Shown piece after piece: positions 40,509 through 51,400 of a stretch of 64,000 nt of DNA (the first letter of the stretch is position 1; the number at the start of each line of letters is the position of its first letter). Origin of the DNA: Alentia gelatinosa (taxonomy: Eukaryota > Annelida > Polychaeta > Phyllodocida > Polynoidae); NCBI GenBank assembly GCA_950022655.1, contig OX465579.1, positions 133,394,118 through 133,458,117 of the forward strand, given 5' to 3'. The position numbers were made by a program, and so were the translations under genes. Below the pieces are notes generated by a model. It saw only the letters and a program-made list of their open reading frames with translations, searched no databases and was not told the origin of the DNA.

Positions 40509-41729
40509 ATGGTGGTCTGTGATCTATGTGGGACTTCTTATGATGGTCGAAGAAGGACTTGCTCCACTTGCGAAGGCCCCGAAGGTTTGGATAAAAAAAA
40601 TGCACCTATCGATAGAACTTCAGGCGAGCTGAAATCTACAGGTGCCGAGAGCGACGCATCAGGCGGTGCAGTGTCAAGCGCACCTATCAGCGGCACTACA
40701 GGTGAGATCAAAGACCAGGACGATTTCTCCAGACTAAAGAAAGAGAAGGCTTTTTTTAAGTCTGAGATTTTGAATATGCGTTCCGAGATGTCAGCACTGA
40801 TGTCCATGATGGCGGAACTCAAGATGTCAGTAGTTTCCACAAAGGGAAACCAAGATGGCGTCCCTAAACGGCGGGAAACCCAGGAAGGCGAATTCCAACG
40901 ACAGGCCCCCTTTTTGAGCACGACCGCTCCAAGCGATCAATTGCCTCCAGGGGCAATTGCTCAAGATTCCCAGAACACCGCCTTTCCACCACTTTCGAGG
41001 GCTTCAGATGCAGTTTTCACATCGGATGGATCCACACGATCAAAGATGGCGTCCGTACCTTCCTCCCGGACTACAGGACCGTCTACCCATGCTGGAGGAC
41101 AAGCGTCTATCTCTCCGAAACCTATCCTCCCAGTCTACGCAAGTTCTTCTCCTGGTTGGTCACCTGCGACAGGCGTTCCTACGGATCACACACATCACCC
41201 ATGCTCCGGAAAAACAGAACGCCGCCGTAAGTGTTGTATTTATAATTTGGAGAACCACATGCCATGCGATGTTACAAAACCAAATATTGACAATGTGATA
41301 TCTGCCAGCATGTCTATGCTCAGATCTATGTTAGGCCAGGGCATAGATGCCACCGGGTATGCCGACCATATTGCATTCTTGTCCGACCGATGTGCTTACA
41401 TCACCAGCCAGGCGTTAGTGGACTATGACTTAGCTTGCAGAGAGAAAGCAGAGCTTCTCGGTTCCTCCAGTTTCGGGTACGGAGACCCGTTCTTATGCAC
41501 CAAATACTTAAACGTTGAAAAAACTCTGGCCTTCGCTAAGGCCACTGAGAAGCCAAAGCAAAAAGGACGCAAATTCCGTGAGAGCAAACCGCTAGGAACT
41601 TGCTGGAAGTTTAACGAGGCAGACGGTTGTGGCCTAAGTGCTTGTCGTTACAAACATCAGTGTTCAGACTGCGAGGGAGTCCACCCTGCCTTCAAATGCC
41701 CCCGGAAAACCAACAAACCGGAGAAATGA
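40509..41729 (+). CDS. Gag-like ORF1 of the Ngaro-type element
   Basis: A 416-codon frame runs from ATG 40479; an internal ATG at 40509 (residue 11) gives a more plausible MVVCDLCG start. Near the N terminus are two CxxC pairs (C14/C17, C28/C31). Near the C terminus are a CCCH finger C375-x8-C384-x4-C389-x3-H393 and a knuckle C395-x2-C398-x3-H402-x4-C407, both likely nucleic-acid binding. The centre is Ser/Pro/Thr-rich with a short coiled-coil-like stretch (FSRLKKEKAFFKSEILNM). This fits a nucleocapsid-like protein. It ends at TGA 41727-41729; the same frame then stays open into the next ORF. Confidence 0.8.
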   Translation: MVVCDLCGTSYDGRRRTCSTCEGPEGLDKKNAPIDRTSGELKSTGAESDASGGAVSSAPISGTTGEIKDQDDFSRLKKEKAFFKSEILNMRSEMSALMSMMAELKMSVVSTKGNQDGVPKRRETQEGEFQRQAPFLSTTAPSDQLPPGAIAQDSQNTAFPPLSRASDAVFTSDGSTRSKMASVPSSRTTGPSTHAGGQASISPKPILPVYASSSPGWSPATGVPTDHTHHPCSGKTERRRKCCIYNLENHMPCDVTKPNIDNVISASMSMLRSMLGQGIDATGYADHIAFLSDRCAYITSQALVDYDLACREKAELLGSSSFGYGDPFLCTKYLNVEKTLAFAKATEKPKQKGRKFRESKPLGTCWKFNEADGCGLSACRYKHQCSDCEGVHPAFKCPRKTNKPEK

Positions 41730-43657
41730 CTTTCCGACAATGTGAGTGTTCCCAAGAATATTGATCTGGTTCATCTAAACAAAGATATTGTGTTTTCCGG
41801 TGATAAACTGTCCTCTCCTACTACTTGTATTACAAGCGATGTTGACATTCCTCTAGTTAATGACCCCTACAATGTTGAAGGAGGTCTAGGAGGTCAAGGA
41901 GGTATAGGTACGGCCGTTGTTAATGGCCCTTTTCTGAGTGGTACTCAGCTGAATGCAGACGAAGTCACTAGGTCTTTAGGTCAAGACCCTGATATTGATA
42001 TATGTCAATTGATACAGTTTTCTCGGAACGCCCATGTTTTTCCGGTTGTGACTTATCTAATCATTGTTTGGGAGGAATCAGAAATCCTCTAAATCCCTGT
42101 GTGTTTTGGGATTACTGTTTTGGTAAGGAAAATGTTGATATTAATGCCAGTTTTATTTTTGATGGCATTAATAATGGTTTTAAAATTGTTTACCAAGACT
42201 TTTCCGGCGATTATGATGCCCAAAACTACACCAGTATTTACGATAAAGCCTTCAAAGACGAATTTGATTCTATCGTGACACGAGAGATTACTCAAGAGAA
42301 ATTATCGATAGTTGAAAATCGCCCTAAATGTATTCATGCTATTGGCGCGGTGAAAAAAAGTGCGGTGGCTTACGCCCTATCACCGACTGTAAGCGTCCAA
42401 TTAACAAGAGTATTAATAACTTTATGGACGATACCTGCGATACATTTTCTTATTTGAAATTGGAAGAAGTTACAGATAACATGACGCAAAATTGTTTTTT
42501 CAGTGTTATTGATATTAAGGACGCCTACCGTTCTATTCCTGTTTTTCTGGAACACCGCTTTTTCAAGGTTTCCGCTGGGAAATCGATGGTGTTACAGAGT
42601 TTATTCAATCTAATTGTTTGGTTTTTGGGCTTAAATGCGCCCCATTTATTTTTACACAAATTACTGAATTCATAGTTAGATGTATGGCTAAGAAAGGTTT
42701 ATTCCGGGTATTCGGATACCTAGACGACTTTATCGTTCTGGGGGATACACTGGAAGAATGCATGAACGGACAACTGGAATTGATTTCCTTACTCAGAGAA
42801 TTGGGGTTTTCAATCTCTTGGAAAAAGATTATCAGTCCAGCAATCAAAGTGACCTTCTTGGGTATCGATATTGACAGTATCACAATCACTTTGAGTCTTC
42901 CCCCGGAAAAATTGTATCGCTTATCACAAGCCTTATATGAATTCCAAGAAAAAACTACTATTGTACATAAAGATGTTCAAAAATTGTGCGGTTTTTTAGC
43001 CCATTGTAGTTGTGTTGTCCGAGGGGGCCGGACCCTTCACGTCGTTTGATTAACTTTGGTACTTATATTCGTGACTGTAAATATCCTCAACCAATCCCAG
43101 AGTGGATTTCCCAGGATTTATCTTGGTGGCGAAAACTAGTCTCCGTTTTCAACGGAACTTCTGCCATTATTTCTCCAGTGGAGTTGGATATCGCCACGGA
43201 CTCTAAAATGTCCGGTTTTGGAGCGTGTTTCGGCTCAGATTGGTTACTAGGCGCTTGGGAATGCGACCGAATAACCCCCAATTGGCTAAATAGCCATCAT
43301 CTAGTCTCCGGTCCTTCCAGCGACACTGATGTTTCAGACATAAACGTCTTGGAGCTATGGCCTATAGTTGCCGCTGCCTATAGATGGGGTCATGACTGGA
43401 AAGGTAGAAAAATCTGTGTTTATTCAGACAACACCCAAGTTGTTGCAGGCATAAATACGGGTCGCAGTCGCTCACCCAAAGCCATGTATTGGTTGAGAGA
43501 ACTTTTTTGGTTGTCATTTATTTTTAATTTTCATATAGTTTGTACCTATATCTCTACACATGCCAATGTTGTTCCGGACTATCTGTCTAGGATCTTTTCA
43601 AAAGACCGGAAATGTGATATACCTGTCTCTTATTTGTCCAGTTTTTGTTGTTTCTAG
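41730..43657 (+). pseudogene. RT and RNase H region of the Ngaro-type element (frameshifted)
   Basis: Reading starts in the Gag frame and changes frame about four times: near 42010-42060, near 42353 (A7), near 42555 (T5) and near 43022 (G5). RT marks are FSVIDIKDAYRSIPV (about 42500-42545), FGLKCAPFIFTQ (about 42621-42656) and the YLDDF catalytic box at 42717-42731. RNase H follows: DIATDSKMSGFGACF (about 43190-43230), the INVLELWPI glutamate, VYSDNTQVVAG and a C-terminal HANVVPDYLSR, as in DIRS-group enzymes. All key motifs are present, so the breaks are recent, or are sequencing errors at homopolymers. Confidence 0.85.
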
Positions 43658-44577
43658 TGACGGAGTTAAAAGAACGAGTGGACTATTATCAATCATCCTG
43701 GCTTTCTTCAAATATGGCTAGAACCCGGAAATGTCAATGGGGACATTATTACAGATTTTGTTCTACATTAAATCTACCTCCGGTTCCGGCCACCGAGGAT
43801 CTTATTTGTATGTATATATCACACATGGCCAGTGAATTCAAATATTCATCAATTACAAATTATATGTCAGCAGTAAAGGTCCTCCACGAACTATATGACA
43901 CCAAAGTTCCGGAATCTCACAAAATAAAACGAGTTCTTCTAGGTGTTAAATGCATTTTAGGTGACACTCAATGCCAAGTAAGACCTATGACTGTATCAGA
44001 TCTTAGATCGATTTTTTCTACTTTGAATGTTTTCCAAAATGAAGACTTAGTATTTTGGGTCGGTTGTCTACTAGGCTTGAGAGGTCTCCTCAGAAAGTCT
44101 AATTTTTTAGAACAAGAATTTTCAATTAAATTCTTTCCTACTTATGTTTTGATAACTATTGTAAAATCTAAAGCGATTCAGTTTAGAGAACGCGAATTCT
44201 TGTTACCTTTTTCCCCAGTCTCGGGATCTATATTTTGTGTTTTTACTTACATTTCGAGACTTATTTCCATGACTAATTATCCAGAAATATCATCACAACT
44301 GGTCTCTTATAATAAAGGTAGGAGTTTCTTCCGAGGCTCCTATCAATGGTTTCAAAAGAAACTTAAATTTCATTGTTTATTAGCTAATATACCACCATCC
44401 TCATCTCATTCTCTCCGGAGAGGTGGTGCAACATGTCTATATGAAAAAGGTTTCTCTCTTCTAGATATCAAAGCTAGAGGAGACTGGAAAAGCCTTTGTG
44501 TTCTTCTTTATTTGGAAAGATCACTCACTTCACAAATTGAATTAGACAAACAAATTGTCTCTTCTATCTTTGTATAA
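43645..44577 (+). CDS. Tyrosine recombinase of the Ngaro-type element
   Basis: An intact 310-codon frame overlaps the RNase H end by 13 nt; the first ATG is at 43714 (residue 24). The N-terminal half has an SAM-like core-binding pattern (YYRFCSTLNLPPVP, ITNYMSAVKVLHEL). Catalytic residues of the family are visible: R150 in GLLRKSN, a lysine around K174/K176, H255-x-x-R258 in SHSLRRGG, and Y289 in VLLYLERS, with W281 at the usual second His/Trp site. The enzyme would insert a circular DNA copy without target duplication. There is no disruption. Confidence 0.9.
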   Translation: MLFLVTELKERVDYYQSSWLSSNMARTRKCQWGHYYRFCSTLNLPPVPATEDLICMYISHMASEFKYSSITNYMSAVKVLHELYDTKVPESHKIKRVLLGVKCILGDTQCQVRPMTVSDLRSIFSTLNVFQNEDLVFWVGCLLGLRGLLRKSNFLEQEFSIKFFPTYVLITIVKSKAIQFREREFLLPFSPVSGSIFCVFTYISRLISMTNYPEISSQLVSYNKGRSFFRGSYQWFQKKLKFHCLLANIPPSSSHSLRRGGATCLYEKGFSLLDIKARGDWKSLCVLLYLERSLTSQIELDKQIVSSIFV

Positions 44578-44643
44578 ACATGTTTTTTGTTTTTTCCTTT
44601 TCTTCTTCTTGTTTTCTTTTTTTTCTTTGTTTGGCTAGGTTTT

Positions 44644-44750
44644 GGCAGTTTTGTTTCTGTCGAAATAAATATTACCTAGCCCAAACACTAATTACTATCT
44701 TGTCTTGTTATTCATTACTCTCATTGTATTTAAGCCACAGTGGCATTTAT
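44644..44750 (+). repeat. Split direct repeat B1
   Basis: 107 bp from GGCAGTTTTGTTTCTGTCG to CACAGTGGCATTTAT, with three mismatches to B2 (44915-45021). Contains AATAAA at 44664-44669, a possible element poly(A) signal. It overlaps the first three bases of A2. Confidence 0.9.
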
Positions 44751-44895
44751 GTAAAACATATAACTTCAGGTATATGTATATATAAAGGAACGTAGGCGCC
44801 ACCTGTAGTCTACTTCCCCAATCAACACACCACCACTAGCGCCTGCGAGCGCACGGACGGGTCATACCACTACTCACCTGTCACCCGAACCTGAA
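44748..44895 (+). repeat. Split direct repeat A2
   Basis: 148 bp, identical to A1. It directly follows B1, forming the B-A junction that corresponds to the joined ends of a circular intermediate. Confidence 0.92.
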
Positions 44896-44914
44896 TTTTT
44901 TTTTAATTATTATC

Positions 44915-45021
44915 GGCAGTTTTGTTTCTATCGAAATAAATATTACCTAGCCCAAACACAAATTACTATCTTGTCTTGTTATTCATTACTCTCATTGTAT
45001 TTCAGCCACAGTGGCATTTAT
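44915..45021 (+). repeat. Split direct repeat B2 (right end)
   Basis: 107 bp copy of B1 with three substitutions. It is separated from A2 by 19 bp of T-rich spacer and runs into a TA microsatellite on the right. Confidence 0.9.
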
Positions 45022-45038
45022 ATATATATATATATGCT

Positions 45039-45853
45039 TTATTCACTTCTTTTTTTACAAAGGTTCTTCCAGTGAATACAATATAGGTTGGTCTGCAGGA
45101 TACAATCACCAATAAAGTTAAGTGAATAGTACAAAAGGATGAGATGAGTGAGTGTGTGGGAAGAGCCATCCCGCAGTATCAGTAAAACTTGATTGTCTGA
45201 GGTTAGGTTGATATTCTCAGAGCAATGCCTGGGCATTTGCTTTGTTCCAAGATTTGAGGCCTTTTTGAAATCCAATTTACACTCAATTTTCTGAAGCCAT
45301 CCGGATGGCGCGTTCCAGAGTGCCAGACCAAGGGAGATTTCTTATACGATGCGCATTTGAAAGGGCGTTCCTTAAATCTCACCTTACCATCAGATCTAGT
45401 CCCTAATGGCCTGTTGTCCAAAAAATCATCATCATTTGAAAGCCTGAAATGATATTTAGCAGTTGGAGAAGTGTGTAAAGGCGGATGTCACGCATTATGA
45501 TTTTGGCTATGAAGTGTTAATTCTATTACCTACCAATCTAGTAGGTAATACCGGTGTGTCCTCCACAAAGGTTGATTAAACTGAATACCAAAAAACTGCA
45601 TTGTTAGAGAGCATTATGGGTAAAACAAAATCACCGCAAAATTACTATCCACCAAGTTCTGAGTGCAATCTTTGACACAAGGAGAAATCTCAAATGTAAG
45701 ATCATAGATAAGAAAATTGACAATCTCTGAAATAGATGCAGGAATTAGACCCCAAGCAATGCCCTTAACATATTTTCTTAATGTCGAATTGATCAGGTTC
45801 GACCACAGATAAAGATTCTCTAATAGGTTTTTTACGTTTAAATGAATGAGCAT
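45039..45853 (-). pseudogene. Non-LTR retrotransposon remnant
   Basis: Minus-strand fragments in shifting frames include 'LWNAPSGWLQKIECKLDFKK' followed by 'LKSWNKANAQAL'-like sequence, a pattern found after the RT domain of non-LTR elements. A further fragment (45853-45614) has 'LWSNLINSTLRKYVKG'. Many stops and frameshifts are present. It borders the Ngaro-type element, which may have inserted near it. Family not identified. Confidence 0.4.
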
Positions 45854-46140
45854 AGTCTGTACTAGAATTTAGCAAGACCTATCAAGTCCCGCTTGTAAAG
45901 GCAAAATATGTGGTTCATTGATTCTTCTTTATCGTTCACTGGGAGTCAAATCATAATTATCATGGTACACTGTGCGTCATCTGAATGTATCAGATGAATA
46001 ATTCTTAACCAAAATTACTAAGGTTTATTTGTAGTCATAGGGAAACTACATAAGCACAGACAGCGAACCACCAATATGAATATCGATTAACAAGCTTATT
46101 TCTACAGCCCTCATACATCGACTTGTTAGGTCAGTATCAG

Positions 46141-46178
46141 TGTTTGTTTGTTTGTTTGTTTGGGTAGTTTAACGTCCA
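46141..46178 (+). repeat. TTTG-run plus GTTTAACGTCC repeat head
   Basis: Five TTTG units, then GGGTAGTTTAACGTCC. I associate this junction with a dispersed repeat in mollusc genomes, from memory. The downstream part is diverged. It is used here only as weak taxonomic evidence. Confidence 0.4.
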
Positions 46179-46396
46179 GTTTGTTCAATAAGACTTAGTC
46201 TCAGTGTGTCCTTCTTCTGTGCCTTAGGACCCCTCCTCTTCTGTGCCTTAGGACTCCCCTATTACCTATACCTACAAACCCGGAATTACTTAGACATTCT
46301 TTATTCCGGCGAGGGGAACCTTGTTGTGGATGATATAATTACTCGAAGCCGATTTGATCTGAACGATTTTGTTTCGGGGACAACTGCAAGTAAAGG

Positions 46397-46551
46397 CCCA
46401 TTTCCATTGGCCGACGAAAACGGTGTAGATTTTATTAGTTCTTCTACAGTCAGGTACAACAGACGGACCTTTAGCACTGCTGACGCACAATGGAAATGGG
46501 CTATTAGGAGAACTCAAAAAGTCTACACCGTTTTTGATGGCCAATGGAAAC
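46397..46551. repeat. Nested inverted repeat, MITE-like
   Basis: Two inverted pairs interlock. CCCATTTCCATTG (46397-46409) pairs perfectly with CAATGGAAATGGG (46488-46500). The longer arm 46400-46446 (TTTCCATTGGCC, then AAAACGGTGTAGA) pairs with 46506-46551 (TCTACACCGTTTTT, then GGCCAATGGAAA). Alternative foldings are therefore possible. Open frames across it on both strands come from the palindrome, not from coding. Confidence 0.65.
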
Positions 46552-46869
46552 CCGCCTTATGACGTAGATCAGAAACCCTGACACTAAGCATCCCACTGGT
46601 AACATATTCACTAAACCCCAGCACCCCCTCACACCCCAGCAGCCCACATACCCCAATAGCCAGGTCTCTCATTTAATCATTAACTTAGGAATGAAGATGA
46701 CGTAATGATATGGCATCTGTGTAGTTCACCAGTAAATAAGGTTGCCACAAACACGATATGTTCAAATTCCCTCCAGATATTTCCTTGACTTTTCCTGACG
46801 AAAAAATACCTTGCTTACATTTTTCCATTTGTTTATTTAATGATGACTAGACATTTTAAACACCACACC

Positions 46870-47087
46870 TTAAGGGGGTGTTCCACTGGCCCGACGGTAG
46901 CCGATTCTGTAGCCAGACAATCGCCGATCATTATCGGATGCCCTAGAATTTCTCAAATCTTTGAAAATGGTCATTTATTAAACTATTGTTATCAGAATTA
47001 AATAAATCACAATACGTGAGCTTCCTCTACTGGGCCCAGGAAAAACTGATCGGGTGAGAAATCGGCCTGGTGGAGCACACCCTTTAA
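46870..47087. mobile_element. TTAA-flanked MITE
   Basis: 218 bp bounded by TTAA at 46870-46873 and 47084-47087. Terminal inverted repeats of about 21 bp: GGGGGTGTTCCACTGGCCCG at the left and, in reverse complement, AGGGTGTGCTCCACCAGGCC at the right. TTAA target sites are typical of piggyBac-type transposition. No coding capacity. Confidence 0.6.
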
Positions 47088-50000
47088 ACTGTTATAATAC
47101 AACATTCTTAGCAATTTCTCTATCCAAATATTCCTATTGAAATACAGGGTTTGCATACAGATTGCAGTGAGGGATTAAGGGAAAGCTCGTTTGGGGATCA
47201 TGGGCTGTGGCTGAATTGGGTAATTTAGAAGTTGGTATATCAATATTACACAAAGAAAAATATTGATTATTCTGAAAATGAAAACATGATTTTCGATGGA
47301 AACATTGAAAAATGGCAACCCTGTTTGAAGGTGTGACAGTTGGCCAGGTCATTTGTAAATCTGTTAATTTCCTTATCCAGGACAAACTCCAGTTCGACAA
47401 TGTACACTGACCTTGAAAAAATAAACCCGTCTATGATTTTCCCTTACATGTGGCACCCCTATAATTTATAAAATGTACTCGAAAAATCGTGTATAGTTGG
47501 TCAAATCATATCAATGCTATGCGAGTTATATCAGGCTAACAAATTAGATCTGCACACTCCCCACAATCGACCAGGAGGTGCCACATGGCAAGAAGCACAA
47601 TCGCCTTACCCGGCAAGAGATCATGTATGAAAAAAGTCAAGTTAATCATTGCTTCATAAATTGATTTAATCACGGTTCGTTCATGGTAAACATTCCCTCT
47701 TTGAAGGTGGGATATAATCGTAGACTGTGAGATATAAACACATAACCTATCAATTCCCTTTTCTGTTATGCTATAGCATATAAGCAAACTGAAATGAGCT
47801 TAGGTTGTCCCATGAAAGACTTGAATATCCCCAATATATTTGGTTGAGCTTGGTAGATTTTAATGTCTAATGACGGTGAGTAACCGTAATCAAACTGCTA
47901 GGAGTCCAGTAAATCGACTAGACAATAAATCAGACTTACAACCTAATCACTAGTCCACAATGACAAACGTTAAAAACCATTAATCTGCCAATTCCTAAAT
48001 AAATCAAAGCGCTGAGAAGCAGACGACATTTCCGACAGAGGCTGTCGACACACAATCGAATCTGTCGGCAACTGTGTTCAATAAATATGGAGATAGTGAC
48101 GTCTATTGGGTAGTCTGGCATGACAGGTACTTTTCACTGCGACAGTAATTTATCTAATATTGCCCTTGCATATACTTGCTTGCATGCAGCTCCGAGATAG
48201 GGTCCAATTTCTACAATCCGATAATTCCGGAGACGCACGTTGGCAATTCCATTAACTTGGAGTCATGTGGGGGCCTGCTGTACTATCAGTTTTAGAAAAT
48301 TAGCATAGATAAATATTTACCTTTTCTTGTGCGCATATAACATGTGTGTAAATCATTTTGTAGCTATATACGATTATATACATATACAGTTTTACAGTGT
48401 TCTATATATACAAATCTGTAATACTACCCTTGCCCTTTTTAAGCAAGCACTCCGCTGTGACACAGCTTCCCCTCCCGATGTGTTGACCATCACCTGGAGG
48501 CTGTGTCATATTATTTACCAATGCATACAGCATAGGCCCACATCCCCTCTGAAGCATCACTATACATGGGAGTCCTTGGGATCTATACTATAACAGAAGC
48601 GCGCCCAGATTGCCAAGTCACAATACCTATGCAGCTCTTTATTCTCTGCTTCCTACTCATGATCATTTCATTGTCCTTGGCTGTAACCGGGAGTATCTTG
48701 CATGATTTCGTCCAACAATAATGGCATAAATGCATGTACTATTTACATGGCAGAATATCCTTTGCGATACGCGTCTTTTACACAGACTGCTAATAACATT
48801 ACAACACTACATTGGATGACAGCGTGTAGCAATGTGTTGATAGGACCTACACGCACATGCCAAGGCAATCTGATCTTGCAAATAGAAAGTCGGCAATGAA
48901 TATCTGATGTAAACTTAATAAAGGTTTCTCGGTCACACCTCCCCATCTGCTGATGGACGAGTACATATTGTGCTTCTTGATATCTACAGCTATTACAACT
49001 TTCACATATATCCTTACCTTACTCCCGTCTGATACTAAAGCTGACCAGAGTGGCTCGGCTTGTTAGTTATTCTGAGGTGTGTGGTAATCAATATGATATC
49101 AATAACTGTTTTTTAAGTGGTAATGAGTATTTGCCTTTGTCTTGTAGTGGCATGTCTATTATCTATTTTACAGTAATCCTAATTCTGCCTGACTGGAACT
49201 TACTCTTCTAGCAAACACCTACTAGTGTTCCCATAATCGTTGGGTCCTGTGAGTAGCTTAGAAATCTGCATTCACGCCCTCTAGTGGCGTTTGGCAGAAA
49301 GGCAAGTTCGGAGAAGCTCAGGTCAGCACACTGCACCGCTCCAGTTTATCACAACGCAAAAGCTGTCTCTGCAATGTTGGACTCTTTACAATCTTAGGAT
49401 TTTAAGATGTTCCCTCCGCGCCTTTTTACGGGTGATGTAGTACTACCCAAGATAGTATAGTTCCTATCGATGTAGTGTATCTTAGTAGTTTTCACAGTAA
49501 GATGTGTAAATGGCATTGATATATTTTTTTTAATTACTGTAGTGGCAACCTCTGGACCACTTTGGTAAGGATATTATTAGATCATAATAGTTTTAGGTTT
49601 AAAAGTAAACATTCAACTGTCATCTTCTGAAGTCATTGATGGCTGAGTCATAACATCTCTAACTTCTTGATTCTACTAAATATAAATCTAATGCATGTTA
49701 CTCCGAAAGATAAAATACCATGAAATCTTGCTTATAATTGATAGTTTTAGCATTGTCACACTTTTAGAAGTGTCAAACCAGTTTGAGTTTGAATTGACAT
49801 CAAATCTCCGCCAAAAAATAGTTCCTTCCCAGAAGCCTAACATTGCAGCGACGAGTTTTCCGTATGTTGCTCTAGCGCTGCAGTTTGCTCAGGTCAGCAC
49901 TCCCTCTCTGAGACTAAGAGGAGAACATTTCTCATTTTTAGAAATGCAACACATCTCAAGGAGACTATTACATCTGAAGCCCTAACAGGATTCTGGAATA

Positions 50001-51400
50001 TTATTAAAAAAACGCCCAAACTAATTATTTCCAAAGCCAATGCTGTTAATGAATAGGTGACACCAGCAAATTGCTGTCTTCTTTGTTATTGTGGCAGACC
50101 ATTGCCTTTCAGCAGAGCATTTATTGCGTATTAACAAGAAAAGAATATGATTTCCCCATATTTGGCGCTCATTGTATTTACAAAGTTAGATATTCAAATT
50201 AGCTTCAGGGTAGCAAAATATTGTGTTAGATTCTTTATTTACTTGGAGTTTACATCGGCTATGCGCCAGTTTGATCACACCTTCCAAAATGGAGGATTTA
50301 CTTTGGTCAGTTTACCTTCTTTTAGAATGAACAATCCTGAATAATTATTATGTGAGTCAATTGATTATATTGGACAGTGCAGAGCTTGAAAGCATTCGCT
50401 TGATGTTGCCACGTCTGTGATGGAGTGTCTGTTGTAATTAGCCCTGTCGAGTATGATGTGTGTATATCAGGTGAGTCATTCGTCTAGCTTTCAAGTCTGG
50501 TGTCTTCGCAATTTGATGAAGTCGTATGACAGGTATTTTTGAATGTCCAGAGATATACATTTTAAGGCATCGATTCCGGATATTTTGGAATTTTAGTCAG
50601 GCAATAATCTATATTAGGTAATGCCACAATTCTGCATAGTGTAATAGATATAATTACATATTTCGGTCAGTATATACGCTTCATGAGCGGCTTATTCAAT
50701 AGCTTTTGAGAGAAGTCTGTCCATGTTCGAACATATATTGGAAATGGAATCTCTCTATATGTATCTTATTCATTCCATGATCAATGTTGTCCGCTTCTTT
50801 GAGTTGTTATCACTATATATCAGATGTGACACTAGCTGGTGCGTTGTTGACAAAAACACCAATCAACTATTCAAATTCCATCAAGAAGGCACATGGAAGG
50901 TCCTATTCCCATTATTAGTGGGTTGGATGGAATGACTTCCCAGGCCACTGTGCACACATTGCCTTTTTCTTTAGTGTTACACTCGTTATTTTCGTTATCC
51001 TGATTGTGTCTTCGGGATTGAATTGTAAGCTGATGGTTATGTAACACCGTAGTCCAGGTCAGGTACCTATCATTATCATGGTTATTCAAACTCCTACTCG
51101 TGGAATGGAAAACTGAAATAGTCAGTTACTTATCTAGGAACACCCTCATTTGGGTGATCTAGCCATCGCAGTAAAACCCGAGGAATTGCTTCAATTTGAG
51201 CTTAGCTTTGTATCTATTTCAGGTGTTCTCCATATGCCGGCTTAAAACAATCCTTGGTTCTCACTGTGTACTCATTAAAAGTCAAGGTTGAAAAAAGGTC
51301 GTCGGATGTGGCAAACAACCAGGTCAGTCCGCGGAAAGAAGTAGCAATAGCATTAAATTACCAGACCACCTTGTAATTCATTTTCAACCGAAAGGTGGCG
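47088..51400. other. AT-rich non-coding stretch
   Basis: Short frames only, none with a recognisable domain or supported splice structure. The one motif worth recording is the CTCF-like site at 49276-49287. Confidence 0.5.
49276..49287 (-). promoter_or_regulatory. CTCF-like core motif
   Basis: GCCCTCTAGTGG agrees at all 12 positions with the reverse complement of the CCASYAGRKGGC core of the CTCF motif, and is followed by CGTTTGGCAG. One exact 12-mer of this degeneracy can occur by chance in tens of kilobases. Confidence 0.35.

Larger units (their letters stand above)
40301..45021 (+). mobile_element. Ngaro/DIRS-type tyrosine-recombinase retrotransposon
   Basis: About 4.7 kb with the order A1 (40301-40448), Gag-like ORF, RT/RNase H, tyrosine recombinase, B1 (44644-44750), A2 (44748-44895), B2 (44915-45021). 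This A-ORFs-B-A-B layout is the split direct repeat structure of Ngaro and PAT elements, as opposed to the inverted ends of DIRS1. No methyltransferase and no SGNH hydrolase frame is seen; lack of the methyltransferase favours the Ngaro group. Flanks on both sides are TA repeats, with no target-site duplication, as expected for recombinase-mediated insertion. A1 and A2 are identical, so insertion looks recent, but the RT/RNase H frame is broken. The recombinase and Gag frames are intact. Confidence 0.9.

Noticed and set aside
40538..40921. 127-codon minus frame in the Gag region
   Set aside because: Shadow of the conserved + strand Gag-like ORF.
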